NCBI GenBank assembly: GCA_002317115.1
Contig: DCIP01000043.1
Coordinates: 1 to 12,583, forward strand
From: Candidatus Scybalocola fimicaballi
Lineage (GTDB): Bacteria > Bacteroidota > Bacteroidia > Bacteroidales > Paludibacteraceae
DNA: 12,583 nucleotides
Reading direction: 5' to 3'
Below, piece by piece: positions 6,586-12,583 of this stretch. Each line of letters opens with the position of its first letter. Positions within the stretch are counted from its first letter, which is position 1. The notes beneath the pieces are model-generated. The model was not told the origin of the DNA and did no database searches. It worked only from the letters and a program-made list of their open reading frames with translations. Position numbers and translations under genes: made by a program.

Positions 6586-7802
6586 AATTCCAATTTACGT
6601 TTACCAATTTGACCAACTGTCGACACATACATTGTAGTCAACGGGATTATTAATTCAAAAGGAATGAACAAGAATGCAGAACCCTTCATTCCTAATGCGT
6701 GTGCTCCTTTTATAAATGTGTAGCACTGGACACAATAGCGGATAAGGCCAGCTAAGCCACACATGGCACTTACAAAATATTCTTCAGAAACAATACCGTA
6801 GATTACGCCGATTAAGAATATCAAGTAGAAAAGATATCTGGTAGTCACCTCAGTGTTGATTCTGAATTTTACCTCGTTTGGATAGTATTCGCTGTTCTCC
6901 AAATCAGTCTCTTTTTTCTCTATGAAACTCTTCATTGTCACCTCTTTGTTAATAGAAGTGCTTGCGTTTGGACTTGTCTCGATAGCGACGTTAGAACCGT
7001 TGGACACTTCAGTGATGAAGATATCATCTTCTCCACCTTCCACGTTAAGGTTAGACGCAAAACCTCTGTTTTCGAAGAATTTCTCCTTGCGGTATGCCAT
7101 ATTCTTGATTGTTCCGCTGTAAGCCAAGCCTTTCAAAGCGTACGACATAGATTTGATGGCGGAGAACACATTGTCGAAGTTGACAAATTTTTGCCACAAA
7201 GTTTCACAACCGTCGACTGATCTATTATGGTTGAATCCAAGAACAAGGTCGGTTTCCTCATTGAAGTTACGCATGATTTCAGTCAACCAGTCGCGAGTGT
7301 CAGCGATACAGTCGGAGTCTGTGAATACAAGGTAGTCGTAGAACGCGGCTTTAATTCCTACCGTCATACACATCTTTTTACGACTCATATATTTAGCGTC
7401 TTCAGGAAGATAAGTGTAGCGAAGATGAGAATACTTCTTCTTGAGATTGTCGAGTAGGATAGTAGTGTCGTTTGTGGTACCGTCGTTCACCACCACAACC
7501 TCATATTTAGGATAGCTCTGCTCAAGAATAGAAGGAAGACATTTTGCCAGGTTCTCACTGTCATATCTAGATACGACTATGATACTAACAGGAGGTCGCT
7601 TTATGACATGCTTAATGTCTCCAGTGTTGAGAGCTTTCCCATTACGTGCTACAGAAGCAAAATAATATAAGTAGAAAAATAGCTGTATTAGTAGGCAAAC
7701 TCCCAATGACACCAATATTCCGATTGCTATTTCTGATAGTTCAAGTGTTGCAAAATAATCTACAACGAAGTCTCCAAAATCTATAAAATCCTGTATGCTC
7801 AT
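6573..7802 (-). CDS. Membrane-bound family 2 glycosyltransferase
   Basis: 409 residues from the ATG at 7802. One N-terminal membrane helix (about 24-48), a cytoplasmic GT2/GT-A domain (about 72-290) and three C-terminal helices (about 323-338, 342-362, 377-395). Catalytic-domain marks are VSIIVVSRYDSENLAKCLPS (72-91), VVVVNDGTTNDT (102-113), the metal-binding DSD (162-164) and GGEDDIF (256-262), which carries the acidic catalytic base. I do not see a clear QxxRW motif of processive synthases, so a single-transfer enzyme adding a sugar to an envelope acceptor is more likely; donor and acceptor are unknown. A longer reading frame opens with TTG at 7826, but that codon lies inside the predicted promoter -7 box (7824-7831) and cannot be translated from it, so ATG at 7802 is preferred. 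The 3' end overlaps the DUF2007 gene by 13 bases. Confidence 0.88.
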   Translation of the reverse strand: MSIQDFIDFGDFVVDYFATLELSEIAIGILVSLGVCLLIQLFFYLYYFASVARNGKALNTGDIKHVIKRPPVSIIVVSRYDSENLAKCLPSILEQSYPKYEVVVVNDGTTNDTTILLDNLKKKYSHLRYTYLPEDAKYMSRKKMCMTVGIKAAFYDYLVFTDSDCIADTRDWLTEIMRNFNEETDLVLGFNHNRSVDGCETLWQKFVNFDNVFSAIKSMSYALKGLAYSGTIKNMAYRKEKFFENRGFASNLNVEGGEDDIFITEVSNGSNVAIETSPNASTSINKEVTMKSFIEKKETDLENSEYYPNEVKFRINTEVTTRYLFYLIFLIGVIYGIVSEEYFVSAMCGLAGLIRYCVQCYTFIKGAHALGMKGSAFLFIPFELIIPLTTMYVSTVGQIGKRKLELWKV

Positions 7803-7823
7803 AAAATTTACATTTCGATAATG

Positions 7824-7831
7824 CAAATATA
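7824..7831 (-). promoter_or_regulatory. Probable promoter -7 box for the glycosyltransferase operon
   Basis: The minus strand reads TATATTTG, an exact TAnnTTTG match, 21 bases before the preferred ATG at 7802. A start of transcription near 7816-7818 would give a leader of about 15 bases. No convincing -33 TTTG is seen at 19-21 bases upstream. The region between 7803 and 8007 is very A/T-rich and holds both divergent promoters. Confidence 0.65.
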
Positions 7832-7891
7832 CGTTTTTCTATAATAATAATTGGATTTTATTCGATTTTTGTGGAAATTTATGAAATATAT

Positions 7892-7922
7892 TTTGTGTGA
7901 AATAAATTAATGATTATTTTTG
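7892..7922 (+). promoter_or_regulatory. Bacteroides-type promoter for the outer-membrane barrel gene
   Basis: TTTG at 7892-7895, a 19-base spacer, and TATTTTTG at 7915-7922, an exact match to the -33/-7 consensus TTTG-N19-TAnnTTTG. Transcription would start near 7929, leaving a leader of about 80 bases to the ATG at 8008. This is the best promoter in the window and fits a highly expressed envelope protein. Confidence 0.8.
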
Positions 7923-7936
7923 CACTTGATAAGTGC
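7922..7936 (+). promoter_or_regulatory. Small palindrome/hairpin at the predicted transcription start of the barrel gene
   Basis: GCACTT-GAT-AAGTGC, a perfect six-base inverted repeat with a three-base centre, starts at the last base of the -7 box and spans the predicted start site. It could be an operator for a dimeric repressor or, if transcription starts slightly earlier, a 5' hairpin. Its function is inferred from position only. Confidence 0.4.
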
Positions 7937-8007
7937 TTATGCGAATATGACGATAGAAGTGTTCGTAGGGTATAGAATATATTTTAAGGATTTTTATAAT
8001 ATTAAAA

Positions 8008-8661
8008 ATGAGAAAAATTTTAGTAGCCATTGTGGCTTTGATGACTAGTCTATCTGCATTTGCTGCAGACCTTGACATTTTCTTGAAAGGTGGAGTCAGC
8101 ATTAGTAAATTCAATCTAGATGAGTCTGAGAACAGAATGGGATTTGCTGCAGGATTTGGAGGTAAGTTCCTTATCAGCGATAGCAAGTTTTTCCTTATGC
8201 CTGAGTTGATGTATGCTCAGAAGGGTCAGGAGAATGACGTAGAGTTGTCAACAGGTGATGTTTTGATTTCTGGTATGTTCCACATGATCGAATTGCCTGT
8301 ATTGTTTGGCGGTCAATTTGATCTTCCAGTTAAGGATATGTATATCGGTATCGGTGCTGGTCCATATGTTTCTTACGACTACAGATTTAATGAGAAGTCT
8401 GAGAATATGAGTCTAATTAAGAGAGAGAACAAGAATATAATGGGTAAGGTTAGTCACGGTGATCTTGGTGTTGCTTTGTCTTTGGAGATTCATTACAAGA
8501 GATTGTTTGTATTCGGAGATTATGATCTTGGTTTGAGAGATATTCTTCAGGGTGCATATAATGTTGATCAGTCTATCAGCCATAGAAGCATGAGATTTGG
8601 TGCTGGTTATTCATTCCCTACTTTGTCTATCGGTAAGGGTAGAAAGAAACCTCAGATGTAA
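8008..8661 (+). CDS. Outer-membrane beta-barrel protein (porin-like, PF13568 type)
   Basis: 217 residues with a clear Sec signal peptide (KKxx-like start MRK, hydrophobic core, cleavage after AFA at 17-19 or the next Ala). The mature part has alternating amphipathic strands typical of eight-stranded outer-membrane barrels: FLKGGVSISKF (25-35), GFAAGFGGKFLI, FFLMPELMYAQKG, MIELPVLFGGQF, MYIGIGAGPYVSYDY, LFVFGDYDLGLRDI and MRFGAGYSF at the end. The ELP-x-L, GAGPY and final GxGYSF patterns are those of the Bacteroidetes OmpA-like/porin-family small barrels, often abundant and of unknown specificity. Odd: about 14 basic, proline-containing residues follow the last aromatic strand end, so the chain does not end in the usual aromatic residue. 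Transcribed alone from a strong promoter with an 80-base leader, and closed by a strong terminator. ATG 8008 is supported by the signal peptide. Confidence 0.85.
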   Translation: MRKILVAIVALMTSLSAFAADLDIFLKGGVSISKFNLDESENRMGFAAGFGGKFLISDSKFFLMPELMYAQKGQENDVELSTGDVLISGMFHMIELPVLFGGQFDLPVKDMYIGIGAGPYVSYDYRFNEKSENMSLIKRENKNIMGKVSHGDLGVALSLEIHYKRLFVFGDYDLGLRDILQGAYNVDQSISHRSMRFGAGYSFPTLSIGKGRKKPQM

Positions 8662-8683
8662 TTTTGAAATAAATGAGATATTG

Positions 8684-8714
8684 AAAAAGCGAGTTGAAAA
8701 ACTCGCTTTTTTTT
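8684..8714. terminator. Bidirectional Rho-independent terminator between convergent genes
   Basis: A seven-base GC-rich stem (8689-8695 GCGAGTT with 8700-8706 AACTCGC) closed by a GAAA tetraloop, extended by five A-T pairs and followed by eight T (8707-8714) on the plus strand. On the minus strand the same hairpin is followed by five T. It ends the barrel gene 22 bases after its stop, and serves the convergent nuclease gene, whose stop codon overlaps the T tract. Confidence 0.92.
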
Positions 8715-9534
8715 ATTTCTTTTTACTTGCTCTGTATTCCCATGGCGCTATACTTGTAGGATCACTCCATAATCCAAGTTTGGCTCTCTTTGCCTCGGTT
8801 TCTGCCTGTATGTATTTCCCTGATTTGTCGAATCTTGGTTCTCGCCATGCAAGTCCGCATTTGACTAGTTCTAGGTTGACATCAACTCCGTTTACAAAGA
8901 CTTCCATAGCTAATCTATGGTGATTGCCTGAACCTGTACGAAGCATTGTTATTTTGCCTGATATAAGCAACGTGGAGAGCTTTTCTTTTGCTTTGTTGGC
9001 AAACGGTTGTCCTTTCTCTGGTGTGTCGATTCCTGCCATACGTACGGTATGGATTTCACCGTTGCAGTCGAGATAGTCGAATGTGTCTCCGTCTTTCACT
9101 TTTAATATTCTCTGAACACAAGTGACATCATTATTCTGCGGTAGCGCTGCAAATGAGTTGCTCGACGGTAGTATTTTGCATCCCTTTTTGCCATTTATAT
9201 CTCTTGCAATTCTACTTTGTCCTTTCTTGACAATTAAGTATAGACCGACGCTGATGTTATTCTTGTTTGCGTCGCCAACGTATGTGTAGTCACTTTTGCT
9301 GATGTGAGCTTTCTTGGGTATGTCTTTATTGATAATCCCACTTTTTATTTCAGCATAGTATTTTTGCTTCAAGTCTCCTTTCTTGCTGATGTAGTCTTCT
9401 GTCAACAATCGGTTTATGTCGTGATTGGTGATACAAAACGTGTCTGCAATTGCTTTTGAAATGTTTGTGGCAAATATGTTGATAGACGCGATTAGTGTAA
9501 TCAGTGTTATTAAAATCCTCTTTCCTCTGTACAT
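8713..9534 (-). CDS. Exported staphylococcal-nuclease (SNase/thermonuclease) domain protein
   Basis: 273 residues: an N-terminal hydrophobic signal or anchor segment (about 6-23), an unassigned region (about 30-135), and a C-terminal SNase domain (about 138-260), a Ca2+-dependent phosphodiesterase fold acting on DNA or RNA. The catalytic set maps well onto S. aureus nuclease: DGDT (148-151) for Asp21, VRMAGIDTPE (164-173) giving Arg165, Asp170, Thr171 and Glu173 for Arg35, Asp40, Thr41 and Glu43, and Arg207 in HHRLAM for Arg87. Late family marks GLAW (227-230) and AKLGLW (251-256) are also present, so the enzyme is probably active outside the cytoplasm. The region before the domain (lysine-rich, GLYLIVKKGQ at about 97-106) is not recognised. 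The gene is alone on its transcript; no consensus -7 box was found upstream. The stop overlaps the shared terminator. Confidence 0.88.
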   Translation of the reverse strand: MYRGKRILITLITLIASINIFATNISKAIADTFCITNHDINRLLTEDYISKKGDLKQKYYAEIKSGIINKDIPKKAHISKSDYTYVGDANKNNISVGLYLIVKKGQSRIARDINGKKGCKILPSSNSFAALPQNNDVTCVQRILKVKDGDTFDYLDCNGEIHTVRMAGIDTPEKGQPFANKAKEKLSTLLISGKITMLRTGSGNHHRLAMEVFVNGVDVNLELVKCGLAWREPRFDKSGKYIQAETEAKRAKLGLWSDPTSIAPWEYRASKKK

Positions 9535-9572
9535 GGCTGGGTTAAATTTGATTGTTTACCATTATTCGTTTG

Positions 9573-9583
9573 ACTCGACGAGT
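9573..9583. repeat. Eleven-base palindrome upstream of the nuclease gene
   Basis: ACTCG-A-CGAGT is a perfect five-base inverted repeat around one base, about 40 bases upstream of the nuclease ATG, in the position expected for an operator. No promoter consensus is visible near it, so its role is uncertain. Confidence 0.35.
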
Positions 9584-9607
9584 TGTGATACACATCGGTT
9601 TATAAAT

Positions 9608-9637
9608 AAAAAAAGGGAGCGTTTGTGGCGCTCCCTT
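9608..9637 (-). terminator. Rho-independent terminator after the nucleotidyltransferase gene
   Basis: A perfect nine-base stem (9613-9621 AAGGGAGCG with 9629-9637 CGCTCCCTT) and a seven-base loop. On the minus strand it is followed by seven T (9608-9614). It begins 20 bases after the stop codon of the nucleotidyltransferase gene, ends the recQ-nucleotidyltransferase transcript, and separates it from the nuclease gene. Confidence 0.92.
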
Positions 9638-9656
9638 GTGAATGAATGTTGTTTGA

Positions 9657-10562
9657 TTAGAACAATTTCTTTGGATAAACGCCTGAAGCAACAAGCGATT
9701 CAATCTTTGAAACTACCATTGGACGGTCTTCCTTGTAAGTCACACCGAACCACTTACATGGAGTGTCAAGCACCTTGATAGTGGCAGTCTTAGTCTGGAT
9801 AAGCTTGTTGACCATTGTAGGGATACCGTACTCTGCCTTCAAGTTTCCGTTCTCACCGTCAAGGAATACCTTGAAGTCAGCCTCTGAATGAACGAAATAG
9901 TCAGGAGTGAATCCCCACATGTTCATTGAAACTGGCAAGTTCTCGTCGATGCTGTTGAACTCACCTGTAGTCTGGTTCTTGAAGATAACCTGATTGTCTT
10001 TTCTGTGGATCTCGTAGTGCTCCTCAACAGTTGAAAGGCAAGCGTTGCTATCTGTGTGGCAAACACCTCTTGAAACGGTACCACTCTCAGAAAGAGTGTT
10101 GCCTAGACGGTAACCTACCATGCAGTAGTCGTTCTTCTTTCCGTCAAGAGCGATCAAAGCCTTAGCAAGGATCTCAAAACTCTCTTTTCCGTAGAAGTCG
10201 TCTGCGTTGATTACAGCGAATGGAGTGTTGACTGCATCCTTTGCAACCAAGATAGCGTGGTTTGTTCCCCATGGCTTCTCACGTCCTTCTGGAACGCTGT
10301 AGCCTGCAGGTAGAGAATCCAACGACTGAAATACAGTCGCAACCTCTACTACACCTTTGTATTTTGATAGAATCTTCTCGTTGAAGTCTTTCTCAAAGTC
10401 ACGACGGATAACAAATACAACTTTGCCAAATCCTGCTCTTACTGCATCATAGATAGAGTAATCCATGATTGTCTCGCCGCTTGGGCCAACTCCATCGAGC
10501 TGCTTCAATGTGCCGTAACGACTACCCATTCCGGCTGCCAAAACTAATAATGTTGGTTTCAT
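9657..10562 (-). CDS. Sugar-phosphate nucleotidyltransferase
   Basis: A 301-residue cytoplasmic enzyme of the NTP_transferase (GT-A-like) fold that joins a sugar 1-phosphate to a nucleotide, with release of pyrophosphate. Seen: the nucleotide-binding loop LAAGMGSRYGTLKQ (8-21), PSGETIMDYSIYDAVRAGFG (27-46) as in Bacteroidetes members of this group, GTNHAI (99-104), and the metal-binding aspartates in NADDFYG (119-125). No hexapeptide-repeat acyltransferase or other fused domain follows, so it is a stand-alone transferase near the length of RmlA/GalU-type enzymes. The exact nucleotide and sugar cannot be read with confidence; UTP or dTTP enzymes are both possible. ATG 10562 lies nine bases after the recQ stop, so it is probably co-transcribed with recQ. 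The product would plausibly feed envelope or capsule glycan synthesis. Confidence 0.85.
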   Translation of the reverse strand: MKPTLLVLAAGMGSRYGTLKQLDGVGPSGETIMDYSIYDAVRAGFGKVVFVIRRDFEKDFNEKILSKYKGVVEVATVFQSLDSLPAGYSVPEGREKPWGTNHAILVAKDAVNTPFAVINADDFYGKESFEILAKALIALDGKKNDYCMVGYRLGNTLSESGTVSRGVCHTDSNACLSTVEEHYEIHRKDNQVIFKNQTTGEFNSIDENLPVSMNMWGFTPDYFVHSEADFKVFLDGENGNLKAEYGIPTMVNKLIQTKTATIKVLDTPCKWFGVTYKEDRPMVVSKIESLVASGVYPKKLF

Positions 10563-10571
10563 TTTTCTTAA

Positions 10572-12583
10572 TTAACTACCTAATTCTGTCAAAAATTTTA
10601 TTCTTACAAGACGAACTTCCTCTTCTGTATAGTCGCCTCCTAAATTCTCAATTGCTGAGTCGATGTCATCTGATTCTGCTTCATCCTTGAAGTAGTCGTA
10701 GATTTCATCTACTCTGTCCTCGTCCATCACCTGCTCAATGAAATAGCTGATGTCTGGAGGAGTATCTGGACCAGAGTTGACGATAGACTCGATTTCTGTA
10801 AGCATATCATCAAACTCAATACCTCTACCTGCGGCCCACTCGTCAAGCGGTTTCTTAAGGTCGATGGCATTAAGAATCTCTACCTTGATCTTTGATTTGC
10901 TTGGAGCTGTACGGATTCTGAAATCCTCAGGGCGTTGAATCTCGTTCTCCTCCACATGACGGCGGATAACGTCTACAAACTCCTTACCGAATTTCTTCGC
11001 TTTTCCCTGACCTACACCTGGGATGTTTGCCAACTCATCCAAGTTGATTGGATAAGTAGTTGCCATTGCCTCCAACGCTGGATCCTGGAAGATTACAAAT
11101 GGCGGAATCTCCATCTGGTTTGCCATCTTCTTTCTCAAATCCTTAAGCATTGAGAACAACTCTGGATCCACAGCACATGAGTCTGCATCTCCTGTCTGAG
11201 GGATGCTGTCGATATCAATATCGTCTATATCTTCTTCATCTACGATGTTGATCTTGAAACTCTTTGGCTTCGACAAGAATTTCTTTCCTTCTGGTGTGAT
11301 CTTCAAGTTGCCATAGCTCTCAACATCTTTCTTTAGATATCCCGCTACGATGGCTTCCTGGATGACTGTCTGCCATGTTGATTCTGGCTCAGACTTTCCT
11401 TCACCAAATGTGTCAATCTCCTCGTGTTGATTCAACTCAACGATCATAGGTGTCTCATTGCCCATGATGATGTCGATGACATAATCAATTTTCTCCTGCT
11501 CTCCTAAAGCTACAACGGTTTCCAATACCGTGCTTAGTAACTCTTTTGCCTCCACTGTTTTCTTTGGATTTAAACAATTATCGCAATTTCCACAATTATC
11601 TTCGACATATTCTTCACCGAAATAGTGAAGCAATACTTTTCTTCGACACATTGTTGTTGTGGCATACATTTGTGTTTCTGCCAGCAACTGTTTGCCTATC
11701 TCTTTTTCTGAACCATTCTTACTCTGTGTGAACTTCTCAAGTTTCTTAAGGTCCTCCTCGCAGTAGTATGCGATGCATCGACCTTCTCCTCCGTCTCTGC
11801 CGGCACGTCCAGTCTCCTGATAGTATCCTTCCAAACTCTTTGGAATGTCATAGTGGATGACGTATCTCACATCAGGTTTGTCAATTCCCATACCGAATGC
11901 GATGGTTGCCACGATCACGTCGACTTTCTCCAAAAGGAAATCATCTTGGTTGGCACTTCTGACTGTTGCGTCCATACCTGCATGGTAGGCTCTGGCTTTG
12001 ATTCCGTTTAGATTCAAAGTCTCCGCAAGATCCTCCACCTGTTTGCGGCTCAAACAGTAGATGATACCGCTTTTGCCGTGGTTGGCACGGATGAACTTGA
12101 TAAGATCTTTGTCGACATCCTTTGTCTTTGGCTTAACCTCGTAGTAAAGGTTGGAACGGTTGAATGAAGATTTGAATACTTGAGCATCCTTCATTCCAAG
12201 GCTCTTCTGGATGTCGTGCTGCACCTTTGGAGTCGCAGTCGCTGTAAGAGCGATCACACCCACTTTCTGGCCTATACGGTCGATGATAGGGCGGATGTTG
12301 CGGTACTCCTGACGGAAATCATGTCCCCATTCAGAGATACAGTGCGCTTCGTCGACGGCATAGAAAGAGATTTTCACATTCTGCAAAAACTCGATATATT
12401 CGTCTTTGGTCAGCGACTCGGGTGCAACATATAATAATTTGGTTCTTTTCTCTAAAATATCTGTCTTTACACTGTCGACTTCTGCTTTCGACAATGATGA
12501 GTTTAGAAAATGGGCGATTCCACGTTCCTCGCTGAAATTTCGCATTGCGTCGACTTGGTTCTTCATCAACGCTATCAATGGAG
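10572..12583 (-). CDS. recQ: ATP-dependent DNA helicase RecQ (5' end missing at window edge)
   Basis: A 3'-5' DNA helicase of replication-fork and recombination repair. The reading frame runs off the right edge: codons before the apparent first Met read Pro-Leu, giving PLIALMKNQV, a conserved early helicase motif, so the Walker A part lies outside. Counted from that Ile-side Met: motif II DEAH (76-79), motif III TATAT (112-116), motif VI QETGRAGRDG (254-263), and the zinc-binding cysteines Cys311, Cys329, Cys332 and Cys335 of the RQC region, then a winged-helix part to about 435. An acidic linker (448-458) precedes an HRDC domain (about 471-545, with IPGVGQGKAKKFG). A further C-terminal region of about 110 residues (560-668) resembles the helix-rich extension found in Bacteroidales RecQ. 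No frameshift or lost motif is seen. The stop is nine bases before the nucleotidyltransferase ATG. Confidence 0.95.
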   Translation of the reverse strand, partial: PLIALMKNQVDAMRNFSEERGIAHFLNSSLSKAEVDSVKTDILEKRTKLLYVAPESLTKDEYIEFLQNVKISFYAVDEAHCISEWGHDFRQEYRNIRPIIDRIGQKVGVIALTATATPKVQHDIQKSLGMKDAQVFKSSFNRSNLYYEVKPKTKDVDKDLIKFIRANHGKSGIIYCLSRKQVEDLAETLNLNGIKARAYHAGMDATVRSANQDDFLLEKVDVIVATIAFGMGIDKPDVRYVIHYDIPKSLEGYYQETGRAGRDGGEGRCIAYYCEEDLKKLEKFTQSKNGSEKEIGKQLLAETQMYATTTMCRRKVLLHYFGEEYVEDNCGNCDNCLNPKKTVEAKELLSTVLETVVALGEQEKIDYVIDIIMGNETPMIVELNQHEEIDTFGEGKSEPESTWQTVIQEAIVAGYLKKDVESYGNLKITPEGKKFLSKPKSFKINIVDEEDIDDIDIDSIPQTGDADSCAVDPELFSMLKDLRKKMANQMEIPPFVIFQDPALEAMATTYPINLDELANIPGVGQGKAKKFGKEFVDVIRRHVEENEIQRPEDFRIRTAPSKSKIKVEILNAIDLKKPLDEWAAGRGIEFDDMLTEIESIVNSGPDTPPDISYFIEQVMDEDRVDEIYDYFKDEAESDDIDSAIENLGGDYTEEEVRLVRIKFLTELGS

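Noticed and set aside
7914..8186. 90-codon open frame on the minus strand over the divergent promoter region
   Set aside because: It overlaps the start of the barrel gene and its promoter, and its product has no plausible domain or start context.
9425..9778. 117-codon plus-strand open frame between the nuclease and nucleotidyltransferase genes
   Set aside because: It runs through a clear terminator hairpin and antisense to two real genes, with no promoter or domain evidence.
10572..12578. Taking the first apparent start codon near 12578 as the real RecQ start
   Set aside because: The frame continues to the window edge with conserved Pro-Leu before it, and the Walker A motif is missing, so the gene is cut by the window rather than starting there.

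Overview
The window looks like ordinary core chromosome of a member of the Bacteroidota, most likely Bacteroidales. Three things point there: gene content (a DUF4403 protein, a PF13568-type outer-membrane barrel, a long RecQ with an extra C-terminal domain, and a Bacteroidetes-style sugar nucleotidyltransferase), promoters of the Bacteroides type (-7 box TAnnTTTG, in one case with TTTG 19 bp upstream), and gene starts without clear Shine-Dalgarno sequences. No phage, IS, CRISPR, tRNA or rRNA signature was seen. Genes are tightly packed and no gene-free stretch exceeds about 210 bases.

Layout, left to right. (1) 1-3912, minus strand: trkA, trkH, an acyl-CoA thioesterase of the 4HBT fold and a short chromate-type transporter, transcribed in that order with gaps of 1, 25 and 37 bases, from a promoter at about 3936-3943. 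(2) 4035-7802, minus strand: a membrane glycosyltransferase (GT2), a small DUF2007 protein, mazG and a secreted DUF4403 protein, with one 13-base overlap and short gaps, a promoter at 7824-7831 and a strong terminator at 3967-4008. (3) 8008-8661, plus strand: a single outer-membrane beta-barrel gene with the best promoter in the window, diverging from the glycosyltransferase operon. (4) 8713-9534, minus strand: a secreted or membrane-anchored staphylococcal-nuclease-type protein, convergent with the barrel gene and sharing a bidirectional terminator with it. (5) 9657-12583, minus strand: recQ (5' end beyond the right edge) followed 9 bases later by a sugar-nucleotide transferase and its own terminator.

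How they fit together. trkA/trkH form a K+ uptake channel with its NAD(H)-type regulatory subunit. mazG removes aberrant NTPs and recQ is a repair helicase; both are housekeeping genes co-transcribed with cell-envelope genes (glycosyltransferase, DUF4403, nucleotidyltransferase). This arrangement is common in Bacteroidales and need not mean functional coupling.

I do not see a convincing undescribed system. The observations most worth a second look are a TTTTCG hexanucleotide repeat in the leader of the chromate-transporter gene that recurs in its coding 3' end, a nuclease with an unassigned N-terminal half, a hairpin at the predicted transcription start of the barrel gene, and two start-codon corrections.
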